DNA from: an uncultured Mycoplasmatota bacterium
GTDB lineage: Bacteria; Bacillota_I; Bacilli_A; RF39; UBA660
Direction: 5' to 3'
Assembly: GCA_948467605.1 (NCBI GenBank)
Contig: CAOKET010000013.1
Span: 1-43,414 of the forward strand
Length of the DNA: 43,414 nt
This document shows positions 22,326 through 32,085 of the stretch, piece by piece. Numbering within the stretch: position 1 is the first letter of the stretch; every line of letters begins with the position of its first letter. The translations under genes and the position numbers were made by a program. Under the pieces are notes generated by a model, which was not told where the DNA came from, ran no database searches, and saw only the letters and a program-made list of their open reading frames with translations.

Positions 22326-24384
22326 TTTTTACATTCCTTTCTTCAAAATCTATTACTTTATTAAATAAATCTTTATTATTGTCTCTATGTGATATAAATA
22401 TAACTGTTTTATCTTTATAAATATCTATTATATTCTTTAATATCTCTCTTTCTAAATTTACATCTATTTGACTAGTGCTTTCATCTAATATTAATATTTT
22501 AGAATTTTCTAGTAATGTTCTTGCTAATACAATTCTTTGTCTTTCACCACCAGATAAATTAAAACCATTTTCTTCTATAAGCATGTCCAAACCAAAAGGA
22601 TTTTTAATTAACAAATCTCGTATACAAACTGTTTCACATACATCAGTTACTTTAGAAGTACCATTATTTCTATACAAATCTATATTATTATATAAAGTAT
22701 CATTATATAGTAATTCTTGTTGCGAAACATATGATATATTATTTCTAATATCACTCAAATTGTAATCATTTATGTCAATTTTATCTATAAATATACTATT
22801 TCTTGGACAATTATAACTCTTTAATATAAGTCTCATCAATGTAGATTTACCACAGCCAGATGAGCCAAGAATTATTATTTTATCTCCTATATCTATTTTC
22901 ATATTTAAATTCTTCAATATAAAATTAACCTCATCATATGAATAACTTAAATTATTTATAGATATATCTCCTTTAAAAACATAATCCTTATTTTCATGTT
23001 CAATCATAACCTCAGCATCTATATCATATAATTCATTTAATCTTTTTAATGATATATAACTTTTTTTAATCATTAATCCAAAATTAACAATATTCTTTAA
23101 TGGTTCTAAAAAATACATATAAATTGCATTATAAGTAATTAATTCACCTATTGTTATTGTATTTTTAATAACTAATATAGCACCTATAAAAAGTATTAAA
23201 AAACCACCAATATAATCAATACAATTTTTTAGAGTTTGTTCTATATTAGATATTCTATTTATCTTATTAGTAGAAGTTATGAGTTTATTAAAACACGCCT
23301 TAAATCTATCATATATCTGATTTCTTATATTTATTCCCTTAACAGTTTCATAACTATTTATGCTTTCTATTAAATAAGAATTTACATCTGATTGGTAACT
23401 AAAATTTTGCTCTAATCGCTTAAATAAAATTTTATTAAATATTATTACAACTATTGCATAAATTACTGCTATTAAAATAGAAATAGTAAATAATTTTGCA
23501 TTTATAATATATAGAAAGATTGATGTAAATATTATTAATACTGTATCTATAAATATTGTAACAGAGCCTTCTGCTATTAATTCTTTAATATAATTTAGAT
23601 CATTGATTCTTGTAATTATATCTCCTGTTGTTTTACTTTTATAATATTTATAAGGAAGTGATAATATATGACTATACGTTTCAAGAGTTAATATATGATC
23701 TATCTTTTTATTTATAAATATGATAATTTTTGTTCTATAATATTCACTAAATATTTTTATTAATATACTAAAAAGAAATAATAAAGAAACAATATATAAA
23801 TTAATTTTTTTATTAATAGCGTCTATTATATATTCGAAATAATAAGTACCTATAATACTTGTTATAGTAATAATTATGGATATAAAAAACATATAAATAA
23901 GTTCTTTTTTGAATGGCTTTATTAAATTAAATATAAACGAAGTGAGAGTATTTTTAGTTTTAATGATAGGAAGACATACGATAGGATATAATAATATTAC
24001 AACACCATTCCAAATACTCAAGAACTCATCTTTTTTAAGGACTACTAATCCTAATGCAGGATCCATAATCTTTAAACTATTATTTTTTATCTTATACACT
24101 ACAACATAATGTTGACAATGATTTTTTAATGTAACATGTGCAATAAATGGATTTTTAATGTTTTTTTGTATGTAATCAAAATCACATTTTAATCCTTTGG
24201 CATTAAAACCTATTTTCTTTGCACCTTCTATTAAATGATAAGCATCAACTCCACACCTTGTAGTCATTGTATACTCACTCAATCTATCTAAAGAAACATC
24301 CCCACCATAAAATCTTATAATAGAAAGTAAACAAGCAATACCACAGTCTTTTGCTTCGCGTTGCTTAACTATAATTTTTTTTAT
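22318..24384 (-). CDS. C39-peptidase bacteriocin ABC exporter (ATA start)
   Basis: 688 residues if started at ATA 24384. The peptidase domain has catalytic C14 in 'KQREAKDCGIACL', H92 in 'CQHYVVVYKI' and D108 in 'IMDPA'. Six membrane helices follow (about 150-440), then the ATPase: 'ILGSSGCGKST', 'LSGGERQR', 'ILILDEST', 'ISHR'. It cleaves the GG leader and exports the peptide. The first standard start codon in frame is beyond C14, which would destroy the protease. A strong AGGAGG at 24392-24397 sits 7 bases before ATA, where related proteins have ATG (MKKIIVKQRE). So ATA is the real start, or an ATG-to-ATA mutation weakens export. Confidence 0.85.
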   Translation of the reverse strand: MKKIIVKQREAKDCGIACLLSIIRFYGGDVSLDRLSEYTMTTRCGVDAYHLIEGAKKIGFNAKGLKCDFDYIQKNIKNPFIAHVTLKNHCQHYVVVYKIKNNSLKIMDPALGLVVLKKDEFLSIWNGVVILLYPIVCLPIIKTKNTLTSFIFNLIKPFKKELIYMFFISIIITITSIIGTYYFEYIIDAINKKINLYIVSLLFLFSILIKIFSEYYRTKIIIFINKKIDHILTLETYSHILSLPYKYYKSKTTGDIITRINDLNYIKELIAEGSVTIFIDTVLIIFTSIFLYIINAKLFTISILIAVIYAIVVIIFNKILFKRLEQNFSYQSDVNSYLIESINSYETVKGINIRNQIYDRFKACFNKLITSTNKINRISNIEQTLKNCIDYIGGFLILFIGAILVIKNTITIGELITYNAIYMYFLEPLKNIVNFGLMIKKSYISLKRLNELYDIDAEVMIEHENKDYVFKGDISINNLSYSYDEVNFILKNLNMKIDIGDKIIILGSSGCGKSTLMRLILKSYNCPRNSIFIDKIDINDYNLSDIRNNISYVSQQELLYNDTLYNNIDLYRNNGTSKVTDVCETVCIRDLLIKNPFGLDMLIEENGFNLSGGERQRIVLARTLLENSKILILDESTSQIDVNLEREILKNIIDIYKDKTVIFISHRDNNKDLFNKVIDFEERNVKSE

Positions 24385-24433
24385 ATTATCACCTCCTCAC
24401 TTATATTCTTCTATGTAAAATAAAAAAATACCT

Positions 24434-24462
24434 TTAAAAAAATACTGAAAATTATCAGTATT
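24434..24462 (-). terminator. spoVIF terminator
   Basis: AATACTGA / TCAGTATT stem with 6-nt loop followed by TTTTTTT on the minus strand. It overlaps the spoVIF stop codon and separates it from the bacteriocin operon. Confidence 0.8.
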
Positions 24463-24703
24463 ATATAAGTTTATCCATATCCTTTGGAATTTTATCATTC
24501 ATAACTGCTTCTATTATCTTGTTTTCCTTTTCTTTACTAACCTCTTTTCCAGCCATCATTCCAACTTGTTTAATAACTTCTCTTAAAGTTTCTACATCCT
24601 TTAAATCCTCTTTTTGAATTTTATTTGCAAGTTCTAAAATACTATCCTTACTAACATTAGTTTTCCCTTCTATTTTCTTAAAAAAATTATCACTAAATCC
24701 CAT
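24461..24703 (-). CDS. spoVIF: Stage VI sporulation protein F-like
   Basis: 80 residues from ATG 24703 (GGAGG site). 'MGFSDNFFKKIEGKTNVSKDSILELANKIQ' and 'LREVIKQVGMMAGKEVSKEK' match the SpoVIF/YjcC family, a mother-cell protein needed for proper spore coat assembly. Evidence that the organism sporulates. It lies directly after der and has a mother-cell-type promoter of its own. Confidence 0.85.
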   Translation of the reverse strand: MGFSDNFFKKIEGKTNVSKDSILELANKIQKEDLKDVETLREVIKQVGMMAGKEVSKEKENKIIEAVMNDKIPKDMDKLI

Positions 24704-24720
24704 AAAAAAACCTCCTAACA

Positions 24721-24747
24721 TATTATATGTAAGAAGGTTAAATTGGT
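24721..24747 (-). promoter_or_regulatory. SigK-type promoter for spoVIF
   Basis: On the minus strand CATATAATA (24721-24729) matches the SigK -10 CATANNNTA, with an AC dinucleotide 16 bases upstream for the short -35. It lies at the der stop codon. Confidence 0.45.
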
Positions 24748-26054
24748 TATTCACTCCTATTTTTAAATGTTATTTTTATAGGCGTACCTGTAAAATCAAA
24801 ACTCTCTCGTATTTTATTTTCTAAATATCTTTCATATGAAAAATGAACTAAATTTTTACTATTAACATTGAATACAAAATGTGGTGGTTTTACACCATTT
24901 TGACTAACAAAATACACTTTTAATCTTTTACCCTTATAAGAAGGTGGAATGTTTAATGTAACCGCGTCAATTATTACATTATTTAATAAACTAGTTTTTA
25001 TTTGCTTATTTATATTTTCATGAACTCTTATTATTTCTGGCATAAGCGTATGTATTCTTTTTTTAGTAAGTGCAGATAAAAACACAATAGGAGCATAACT
25101 AATAAATTTAAATTCTTCTCTAATAAGTTCAGTATATTCTTTTATTGTTTTGTCTTTAACCATATCCCATTTATTAACTACTATAACTATACCCTTACCA
25201 GCTTTTTCTGCATAACCCGCTATATGTTTATCTTGTTCGATTATACCTTCTTCTGCATTTATTACAACTAAACATACATCACTTCTATCTATTGCTTTTA
25301 TAGCACGTATATTACTATATTTTTCTATATTCTCATATATTTTTCCACGTTTTTTCATTCCAGCAGTATCAATTGCAATAAACTTTTGTTTTTCATATGT
25401 AAAAGGTGTATCAATCGCATCCCTTGTAGTACCAGCAACATTTGACACTATTACTCTATCTTCATTTAATAAAGCATTTATTAAACTACTTTTACCTACA
25501 TTTGGTCTACCTATTAAAGAAAATCTAATTGTATCATCTGATATTTCCTCTTTAATTTGATCTTTAAAATCCTTAACTATCGCCTCTAATAAATCATTTA
25601 TACCCATATTATGTTCTCCGCTTATAGGCATGTATTCATCAAAACCAAGCGAATAAAACTCATAAATATTATCCTTTGCTTGTTTATTATCCACTTTATT
25701 TATAGCAACAATTACTCTCTTATTGCTTTTAAGTAACATATTTGCTATAAATTTATCTCCATTAGTAAGTCCATCCTTTAAATCAACTACATAAATAATA
25801 AGATCTGCCTCATCTATTGCCAAAGATGCTTGTACTCTAATCTCTTTGTTAAAATCATCATCACCAGTTTCAATACCACCTGTATCTATAAGATTAAATT
25901 TATAATTTTTATACGTACAAGTGCTATAAATTCTATCTCTAGTAACACCTGGTGTATCTTCAATAATAGATAATTTGTCTCCAATAAGTTTATTGAATAT
26001 TGTAGATTTTCCGACATTTGGTCTACCTACTAGTGCAACTACTGGTATACTCAT
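24747..26054 (-). CDS. der: Ribosome biogenesis GTPase Der
   Basis: 435 residues from ATG 26054 (GAGGTGATTCTT). Tandem GTPase domains, each with GRPNVGKS (near residues 9 and about 180), DTAG/DTGG and NKxD motifs, and a C-terminal KH-like domain ([29 protein letters not shown]). Needed for 50S assembly. Normal length. Confidence 0.97.
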   Translation of the reverse strand: MSIPVVALVGRPNVGKSTIFNKLIGDKLSIIEDTPGVTRDRIYSTCTYKNYKFNLIDTGGIETGDDDFNKEIRVQASLAIDEADLIIYVVDLKDGLTNGDKFIANMLLKSNKRVIVAINKVDNKQAKDNIYEFYSLGFDEYMPISGEHNMGINDLLEAIVKDFKDQIKEEISDDTIRFSLIGRPNVGKSSLINALLNEDRVIVSNVAGTTRDAIDTPFTYEKQKFIAIDTAGMKKRGKIYENIEKYSNIRAIKAIDRSDVCLVVINAEEGIIEQDKHIAGYAEKAGKGIVIVVNKWDMVKDKTIKEYTELIREEFKFISYAPIVFLSALTKKRIHTLMPEIIRVHENINKQIKTSLLNNVIIDAVTLNIPPSYKGKRLKVYFVSQNGVKPPHFVFNVNSKNLVHFSYERYLENKIRESFDFTGTPIKITFKNRSE

Positions 26055-26079
26055 AAGAATCACCTCGGAGTAAATTATA

Positions 26080-26583
26080 CTATATACTAAGGTTTTTATC
26101 AACAAATAAATTATATGGATTTATTATTTCTAAACATTTATCTCCATATACTATATTTGAATGTTCTAATATTTTATATAAGTCCTTATCACTAATTTCA
26201 GTTAAATATAGTACATAAAATTTATCATTTTTTCTAAATATAGATATATCAGTAACATCATCCAATAACAACAAATCATCTATTTCAAATAAAATTAAAC
26301 TATCATCATTTATCTTAATTTTTAAATCAACACCATCAGTATAATTCTGATAAAAATCATCAATAACTTTCTTAACTTCAATTATTATTCCATAATTAAT
26401 ACATGGAAATAATTCTACTTTATATAATCCATCTAAATTAAATTTATATTTATGTTTTAATATAAAAAATATATTCTTAAAAAACTCTTCTGGATCTTCT
26501 TTTATATCATCAACGTTCTTTTGTTTTTTATTATCGTATAAATATATTACAAAATTATCCATATCGTTATACTCTATACGCAT
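26080..26583 (-). CDS. Possible MecA-like adaptor protein
   Basis: 167 residues from ATG 26583 (AGGTGAT). Begins [20 protein letters not shown]; the middle '[20 protein letters not shown]...[15 protein letters not shown]' aligns by eye with the MecA N-terminal region, and the end resembles its ClpC-binding half ('[12 protein letters not shown]', '[13 protein letters not shown]'). MecA adapts ClpC to substrates such as ComK. The match is weak; otherwise unknown. Confidence 0.4.
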   Translation of the reverse strand: MRIEYNDMDNFVIYLYDNKKQKNVDDIKEDPEEFFKNIFFILKHKYKFNLDGLYKVELFPCINYGIIIEVKKVIDDFYQNYTDGVDLKIKINDDSLILFEIDDLLLLDDVTDISIFRKNDKFYVLYLTEISDKDLYKILEHSNIVYGDKCLEIINPYNLFVDKNLSI

Positions 26584-26641
26584 AAATGTAATCACCTAAA
26601 GTATAGTATGTAATTATTAAAAAAATGCAATATATATTGCA

Positions 26642-27229
26642 TTAAATACTTATTAACTTATCTAAAATCTCCTGTACTTCTAGTTTTCCTTCTTTAGATA
26701 CACTAGAGAATAATACTAACTCATCACCTAAAACTAAATCAATACTGTCCTTAATTAATCTTTTTTGTTTTTCTCTTGCATTTTTACTAACCTTATCAAT
26801 CTTAGTTGCAACTAAAATTACTGGAATTTCAAAATGTTTTAAGAAATTATACATCAATACATCATCCTCAGTTGGTTTATGTCTAAAATCAACTAACATA
26901 AATATTGTCCTAAGTTGTGATCTATTTTTAATATAATCTTCTATCATCATACCAAATTTTTTTTGTTGTTCTTTATTAACTGCAGCATAACCATATCCAG
27001 GAACATCTACAAAATAAAACTCATCATTAACTAAATAAAAATTTAATGTTTGTGTTTTACCTGGTCTAGAAGAAGTTCTAGCAAAGTTTTTCCTATGTAT
27101 TATAGTATTTATAAAACTACTTTTGCCAACATTACTACGTCCTACTAACATAAATTCAGGTTTATCATCAATTGGATATTGGCTTCTTCTTACTGCAGAT
27201 ACAGTCATTTCCACGTTATTTATTTTCAT
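26642..27229 (-). CDS. engB: Ribosome biogenesis GTPase EngB (YsxC)
   Basis: 195 residues from ATG 27229. GRSNVGKSSFIN (G1), 'DVPGYGYA' (G3), 'ATKIDKVSK' (G4). Needed for 50S assembly. Same strand as der, separated by the possible mecA. Confidence 0.95.
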   Translation of the reverse strand: MKINNVEMTVSAVRRSQYPIDDKPEFMLVGRSNVGKSSFINTIIHRKNFARTSSRPGKTQTLNFYLVNDEFYFVDVPGYGYAAVNKEQQKKFGMMIEDYIKNRSQLRTIFMLVDFRHKPTEDDVLMYNFLKHFEIPVILVATKIDKVSKNAREKQKRLIKDSIDLVLGDELVLFSSVSKEGKLEVQEILDKLISI

Positions 27230-27253
27230 AAAACTCACCATAAAAATTATAAC

Positions 27254-27306
27254 AAAAAAAACAGGTAATGTCTACTAACTAAAAATAATGTGTAGCATAT
27301 TTACCT
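27254..27306 (-). terminator. pyrH terminator
   Basis: AGGTAA / TTACCT base with an inner CTAC/GTAG helix, followed by TTTTTTTT on the minus strand. Confidence 0.5.
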
Positions 27307-27323
27307 ATTTAAAAACTAATAAT

Positions 27324-28028
27324 TTATTTTACAAGAGTGCCTATTTTTTCCCCATATAAAGCAGCAATTATATTTTCAGTTTCATTAATATTTAATACCA
27401 AAATTGGTATTTTATTTTCCATACAAAGAGTAACAGCAGTAGAGTCCATTACATGTAAATTTTTATTTAGTATATCTAAATATGTAATATTATCAAGTTT
27501 TTTTGCATCTATATTGTTTTTAGGATTATCAGTATATATACCATCAACATTTGTTGCTTTTATAACAATATCTGCATTTATTTCAGCCGCTCTTAAAGCA
27601 GCAGCAGTATCTGTTGAAAAGTATGGGTTTCCTGTTCCACACCCAAAAATTACCACTCTACCCTTTTCTAAATGACGAATTGCTCGATTTCTAATATATA
27701 ATTCTGCAAACTGTCTCATTTCTATTGCAGTTTGAACTCTTGAAACACATCCTAATTGTTCAAGGGCATCACGTATTGCAAGTGCATTCATTGTAGTTGC
27801 AAGCATTCCTATATGGTCAGAAGTAATATTATCTATATTTGTGTTTGATCTACCTCTCCAAAAGTTTCCTCCACCAACTACAATTCCTATTTCAACTCCT
27901 AAATCAGCACATTTTTTTATACCTTCACAAATCCTTAGAACTTCTGAAAAATCAATTCCTATACCCTTAGTACCAGCAAGAGATTCTCCACTTAGTTTAA
28001 GCAAGATTCTTTTATACTTTAATTCCAT
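27324..28028 (-). CDS. pyrH: UMP kinase
   Basis: 234 residues from ATG 28028 (AAGGATGG). '[15 protein letters not shown]', '[13 protein letters not shown]', '[13 protein letters not shown]' are the amino-acid-kinase landmarks. Converts UMP to UDP with ATP. The usual tsf upstream and frr downstream are absent here, and a terminator follows. Confidence 0.96.
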   Translation of the reverse strand: MELKYKRILLKLSGESLAGTKGIGIDFSEVLRICEGIKKCADLGVEIGIVVGGGNFWRGRSNTNIDNITSDHIGMLATTMNALAIRDALEQLGCVSRVQTAIEMRQFAELYIRNRAIRHLEKGRVVIFGCGTGNPYFSTDTAAALRAAEINADIVIKATNVDGIYTDNPKNNIDAKKLDNITYLDILNKNLHVMDSTAVTLCMENKIPILVLNINETENIIAALYGEKIGTLVK

Positions 28029-28035
28029 ACACACC

Positions 28036-28050
28036 ATCCTTTTACTCATT
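28036..28050 (-). promoter_or_regulatory. Extended -10 promoter of pyrH
   Basis: TGATATAAT shortly before the ribosome site, a TGnTATAAT extended -10 with a poor -35. Position approximate. Confidence 0.45.
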
Positions 28051-28101
28051 ATATCACAAATACAGTCATATTTTATAAGGTATATACTAATAATAAAAAT
28101 A

Positions 28102-28133
28102 AAAAAAGCCAATTAAAATTAGACTTTTTTTCT
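28102..28133. terminator. Bidirectional hairpin terminator
   Basis: AAAAAAAG ... CTTTTTTT flanking an imperfect AATT stem; ends the 28143-29354 cluster on the minus strand. Confidence 0.5.
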
Positions 28134-28142
28134 AAAATGTTT

Positions 28143-28529
28143 TTATTTTTTTTTTAAATTCACCTTTGGTTTTTCTTCAAGTGGTTCTTTATATAAAGAT
28201 ACTTTTGGTTCCATGATACTATTATCCAATTTCAAGTCAGAATTAATTCGTTTAATTACTTTATTACATTCGTAAATCTCTGATCCCAAATTTATAGCAT
28301 ATTTTACATTTTTGCCCACCAACAATGAATAAATACATGCAACAATCAATGAAATTGTTCTAGAAATATCATTATCAGTATTTATATAAATAATATTTGA
28401 ATAAACTGCTCCAAAAGTAACAATACCAACCTGAATAGTTTTTATAATCATATCCTTTTTTTTTCTATTTAGATTTTTATCAAATTGTTCAACCCTCTTA
28501 ATTTTATATCTTCTCTCATTGTTATCCAT
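28143..28529 (-). CDS. Two-TM membrane protein, paralog A
   Basis: 128 residues. Charged N-terminus 'RYKIKRVEQFDKNLNRKKKDMI', two membrane helices (about 29-48 and 58-78), a helical region and a Pro/Lys-rich tail (EPKVSLYKEPLEEKPKVNLKKK). It is paralogous to the frameshifted gene upstream: the same order of RYK N-terminus, two helices and '.VSL.KEP' tail. Unknown function. Confidence 0.6.
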   Translation of the reverse strand: MDNNERRYKIKRVEQFDKNLNRKKKDMIIKTIQVGIVTFGAVYSNIIYINTDNDISRTISLIVACIYSLLVGKNVKYAINLGSEIYECNKVIKRINSDLKLDNSIMEPKVSLYKEPLEEKPKVNLKKK

Positions 28530-28535
28530 TTTAAA

Positions 28536-28775
28536 TTACATCCCCTCAAGTTCATTTTTCATATTTTTCCAAAATAATGGTAAAAGTTTAACCATTAATT
28601 CTTCATTACTAAATTCTACAAGATCACCTAAATCTTCATAACAAAATTTAATATTTGTATTATTATTTTTATCAATCAAATAATAATATGTTTTATTCTC
28701 ATAAATTGTCTTACTAACTACAACATATTGATTATTATCATCTAAAGTAATTATATCTTTAATATTTATATCCAT
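28536..28775 (-). CDS. Small DUF1292-like protein
   Basis: 79 residues from ATG 28775 (AAAGGAAC). 'DIITLDDNNQYVVVSKTIYENKTYYYLIDKNNN' is the beta-rich pattern of small DUF1292-type proteins. It lies between the two paralogous membrane genes. Function unknown. Confidence 0.5.
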   Translation of the reverse strand: MDINIKDIITLDDNNQYVVVSKTIYENKTYYYLIDKNNNTNIKFCYEDLGDLVEFSNEELMVKLLPLFWKNMKNELEGM

Positions 28776-28810
28776 TAAATTAGTTCCTTTCAATTATAAA
28801 CATTTTTTCT

Positions 28811-29354
28811 TTAATGATACGTCTTCTGAAATGGTTCTTTTTCAAGTGATACTTTTTGTTTTCCTTCCTCTGTAGATACTATACCATTGTCTTGTTCCAT
28901 AAATGTATTACTACCATTTTGTATATTTGATGCAAATCCTTTTTCTCTTTTTTCACGAATTGCATGGACTTGTTCCATTAACATAAAATCTTTTTCTACA
29001 TTCTTATCAATATTTAATTCCATATTTATATCATCTATAGACTTTCTATAAATTGCAACATTTGACATATTAGTAATCAATCGCTTCAAATAACATACTA
29101 ATCCATGTACACTCCCAAAATTTAAAATAGTAAAAACTAAATATCCAAAAAGTTCAGTCGAATAATCTTCTAAATTCATATTTTCTAATTCTATTATGCC
29201 TATTACACTTAATAGACTAAATAAACGAACTTACCAAAAGAGAATTTTTAACTGCATTTTTTTCATTCTTATTTAACTCTTTATTATAACGTTGTATTTT
29301 AAAAACTTTATATCTTTTTTCCTTTTCTTCTCTTTTTAATGCTTCATTTTCCAT
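28811..29354 (-). pseudogene. Frameshifted membrane protein, paralog B
   Basis: From ATG 29354 (GGGGGA site) the frame gives MENEALKREEKEKRYKVFKI... and stops after 45 residues. Moving one base at about 29226-29232 (AAGTTCG) opens the frame 'RLFSLLSVIGIIELENMNLE', which reads on to 28811. The joined protein of about 180 residues has the same layout as the gene at 28143. The 122-residue open frame from ATG 29179 is just its C-terminal part. The shift is either a mutation or a sequencing error. Confidence 0.65.
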
Positions 29355-29479
29355 ATTATTTTCCCCCTTTTAATAATAGTAAATTTGTTAATAACTTACT
29401 AACAATTAAACACTTTTAATTGTAATGATATAATATCATATAATGCATATTTTGTCAATGTGACAAACCTTAAAGCAAA

Positions 29480-29510
29480 GAAAAAAACGATAGTTTATAA
29501 CATTATCGTT
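29480..29510 (-). terminator. nrnA terminator
   Basis: AACGATA / TATCGTT stem, 10-nt loop, then TTTTTTT on the minus strand, overlapping the nrnA stop codon. 29355-29479 is otherwise an AT-rich promoter region with no gene. Confidence 0.75.
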
Positions 29511-30456
29511 GTTCCATACATAACTTATCATATGCCTCAATTACCTCATCAGCACTATCCATATTTGCTAAACGCATGCCACAAGCAAATTTGTGGCCTC
29601 CACCACCAAACTCTTCTGCCAATTTATTAATTACTATATCTCTTGATCTAACAGATACTCTAACTGTTTTATTTTTATTATCTTCTGAGAAAAAAGCCCA
29701 AACCTTTATTTCATCAATATAACATAAATTGTTTATCATATTACCAGCACTTGCTGGATCGACTTTAAACTTATCAATTATTTCAGAAGTAAGTTTTATA
29801 TGTGCAAATCCACTTTTTTCAACTACTATATTTTGTTCTATATAACCCATAAATCTACTTTCATTTAATGGTCTCATATATAATGTCTCATATAATTTTG
29901 TAAAATCTAGTTTTTCTTCTTCTATTAGTTTATTTACTAAATAAAAAGTTTTAGAAGTAGTATATGCAAACATAAATCTATTTGTATCTGATACAATACC
30001 TTGAAATAGTTTTTCAGCATATTCCTTTTTCATCTTTAATTTTGTACTATAAATCAATTCAACAATAATTTGACAAACTGATGATGCAGAATCATCTATA
30101 AATTCTTCCTCACATATCTTTTCTAGAAATGGATGATGATCGATTTTTATTGAGTATGCAAAACTTTCTGGATCTGGTCCATCTACTCTTTTTCTATCTG
30201 GTGTATCAACAATAATAAGTAATGAATCCTTACATATTTCTTCATCTATTTTATCTAGAGTACCCAAATATTTAAATTTTGAAGTAGGCGCTCCAACAGC
30301 ATAAACTTTCTTTTCTGGGAAAGTATCTCTTATTGTATCCCTTAAAACAATTTGGCTTGCAAGAGCATCAGGATCAGGTCCCATATGTCTTGCTATAACA
30401 ATAGAATTATATTTTTTAATTATATTAAAAATACTTCTACAATCTTTTTTTTCCAT
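29503..30456 (-). CDS. nrnA: Bifunctional oligoribonuclease / pAp phosphatase (DHH family)
   Basis: 317 residues. 'RHMGPDPDALAS', 'VDTPDRKRVD', 'IDHHPF' (DHH motif) and the DHHA1 'GGGGHKFACG'. Degrades nano-RNAs and dephosphorylates pAp. Sixteen bases after ackA, likely co-transcribed. Confidence 0.93.
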   Translation of the reverse strand: MEKKDCRSIFNIIKKYNSIVIARHMGPDPDALASQIVLRDTIRDTFPEKKVYAVGAPTSKFKYLGTLDKIDEEICKDSLLIIVDTPDRKRVDGPDPESFAYSIKIDHHPFLEKICEEEFIDDSASSVCQIIVELIYSTKLKMKKEYAEKLFQGIVSDTNRFMFAYTTSKTFYLVNKLIEEEKLDFTKLYETLYMRPLNESRFMGYIEQNIVVEKSGFAHIKLTSEIIDKFKVDPASAGNMINNLCYIDEIKVWAFFSEDNKNKTVRVSVRSRDIVINKLAEEFGGGGHKFACGMRLANMDSADEVIEAYDKLCMEQR

Positions 30457-30471
30457 TTCTAAACTCCATTT

Positions 30472-31650
30472 CTAGTGTATTAAGTTATATGTATCTTTTA
30501 CTATCATCAATTCTTCATTAGTTGGTACAACATAACACTTTATTTTAGATGTTGAACCAGAGATTTCTACTTCCTCGCCTCTTATTAAATTTTTCTCATT
30601 ATTAAATGTAATTCCAAGTGGATATAATTTTTCCATAATAAGCTCTCTTGCTTCAACTGATTTTTCACCAATTCCACCAGCAAAACAGATTACATCAGCA
30701 CCACCTAATAATGTATTATAATATGAAATATACATTATAACTCTTCTTGCAAACATTTCCATAGCAAGTGCACATTTCTCATTTCCATCTGCTCTACCAT
30801 TAACTATATCTCTAAAATCTGAACTTACTCCACTTATTCCAAGTATACCACTTTTCTTATTTAAATCAGATGCTACTTGATTAATGTCATAACCAGTTTT
30901 GTTCATTAAATATGGTATAAATGAAACATCAATATCTCCTGATCTACTTCCCATAACAAGACCCGCTGCTGGTGTAAATCCCATTGAAGTATCAATACAT
31001 TTACCATCTTTAATAGCTGTTATACTAGCACCATTGCCTAAATGACAACTTATTATTTTTAAATTTTTATTATCTAATATTTCAGAAACCCTGTTTGCAA
31101 TATATTTATGACTTGTACCATGAAATCCATATTTCCTTATTTTATATTTTTCATACCATTCATATGGTACAGCATATAAATAACTTGCCTCATCCATTGT
31201 TTGATGGTAAGCAGTATCAAATACTACTACATTTTTTACATTTGGTAACATATCCATTACACATTTTATGGCAACATAATGTGCTGGGTTATGAAGTGGT
31301 GCAAGTTCACTTAAATCTTTTATATCGTTTAAAACTTTATCATCTACTATGCATGAAGCAGAATATTTATCGCCACCATGTACTATTCTATGCCCAATTC
31401 CTTCTATCTCATTTATATCTGAAACTATATTTAGATTAACTAATTCTTCTAATAATATTTCAACTGCTTCCTTATGAGTAGGAAGTGAAACTTGTTTTAC
31501 TATCTTTTCCTCATCTTTAGTTATGGTATAAAAACTACCCATTAATCCTATTTTTTCAAATGTTCCATCTGCTTTTTTTTCACATTCAGGCATTTCATAT
31601 AAAGCAAATTTTAATGATGAACTACCTGCATTAACACATAATATTTTCAA
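30472..31650 (-). CDS. ackA: Acetate kinase
   Basis: 392 residues. TTG at 31650 is chosen since it gives the family N-terminus 'MKILCVNAGSSSLKF' with GAGGTG 6 bases upstream; the GTG at 31659 overlaps that site. 'VFDTAYHQTM', 'KYGFHGTSHKYI', 'SCHLGNGASI' and 'GGIGEKS' are diagnostic. Makes ATP from acetyl phosphate, indicating fermentative metabolism. No pta is adjacent. Confidence 0.97.
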   Translation of the reverse strand: MKILCVNAGSSSLKFALYEMPECEKKADGTFEKIGLMGSFYTITKDEEKIVKQVSLPTHKEAVEILLEELVNLNIVSDINEIEGIGHRIVHGGDKYSASCIVDDKVLNDIKDLSELAPLHNPAHYVAIKCVMDMLPNVKNVVVFDTAYHQTMDEASYLYAVPYEWYEKYKIRKYGFHGTSHKYIANRVSEILDNKNLKIISCHLGNGASITAIKDGKCIDTSMGFTPAAGLVMGSRSGDIDVSFIPYLMNKTGYDINQVASDLNKKSGILGISGVSSDFRDIVNGRADGNEKCALAMEMFARRVIMYISYYNTLLGGADVICFAGGIGEKSVEARELIMEKLYPLGITFNNEKNLIRGEEVEISGSTSKIKCYVVPTNEELMIVKDTYNLIH

Positions 31651-31739
31651 TATATTCACCTCGTATTTTATTTTAATGACTTATCAATCACTTACTATAT
31701 TATACACTAAACTAAAAATTATTAATAGTTAAAACACGA

Positions 31740-31780
31740 AAAAAGACATTTATATACAATGTCCTATACAATGTCTTTTT
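31740..31780. terminator. Terminator between ssp and ackA
   Basis: AAAAAGACATT / AATGTCTTTTT, 11-bp stem with a 19-nt loop; U-tracts on both sides. Ends the SASP transcript. Confidence 0.8.
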
Positions 31781-31793
31781 AATCTATATTTAA

Positions 31794-32009
31794 TTATTTA
31801 GATTGTCCGTTGTAACGTCCACTGATTTGAGATTGACCCATTTCAACTAAACGTTTAGTGATTTCACCACCTACAGAACCATTAGCTCTAGCAGTAGACT
31901 CAGCACCTAATTTAACACCAAATTCGTTAGCTATTTCATATTTCATGTTTTCGATAGCTTCTTTAGCTCCTGGTACAACTAATTTTCCACTCTTATTTGA
32001 TCCGTTCAT
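31794..32009 (-). CDS. Alpha/beta-type small acid-soluble spore protein
   Basis: 71 residues from ATG 32009 (GGAGGTG). '[20 protein letters not shown]', then FGV with the GPR protease site, and '[20 protein letters not shown]' are the family hallmarks. Coats and protects spore DNA. Firm evidence for endospores. Confidence 0.96.
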   Translation of the reverse strand: MNGSNKSGKLVVPGAKEAIENMKYEIANEFGVKLGAESTARANGSVGGEITKRLVEMGQSQISGRYNGQSK

Positions 32010-32032
32010 TGTTTTCACCTCCTATGCATTAA

Positions 32033-32062
32033 TAGAATGTGAAATTTTTAACAAATCATACA
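32033..32062 (-). promoter_or_regulatory. SigG-type forespore promoter of the SASP gene
   Basis: Minus strand TGTATG (32057-32062), 17 bp, CATTCTA (32033-32039), close to the SigG consensus TGAATA / CATACTA. Agrees with forespore expression of ssp genes. Confidence 0.6.
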
Positions 32063-32085
32063 TATTTTTAATTGGTAATTTATTC

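Noticed and set aside
27337..28116. Plus-strand frames opposite pyrH
   Set aside because: Shadow frames of a clear UMP kinase.
31095..31439. 114-residue plus-strand frame opposite ackA
   Set aside because: His/Tyr/Leu-rich antisense product of a conserved gene.
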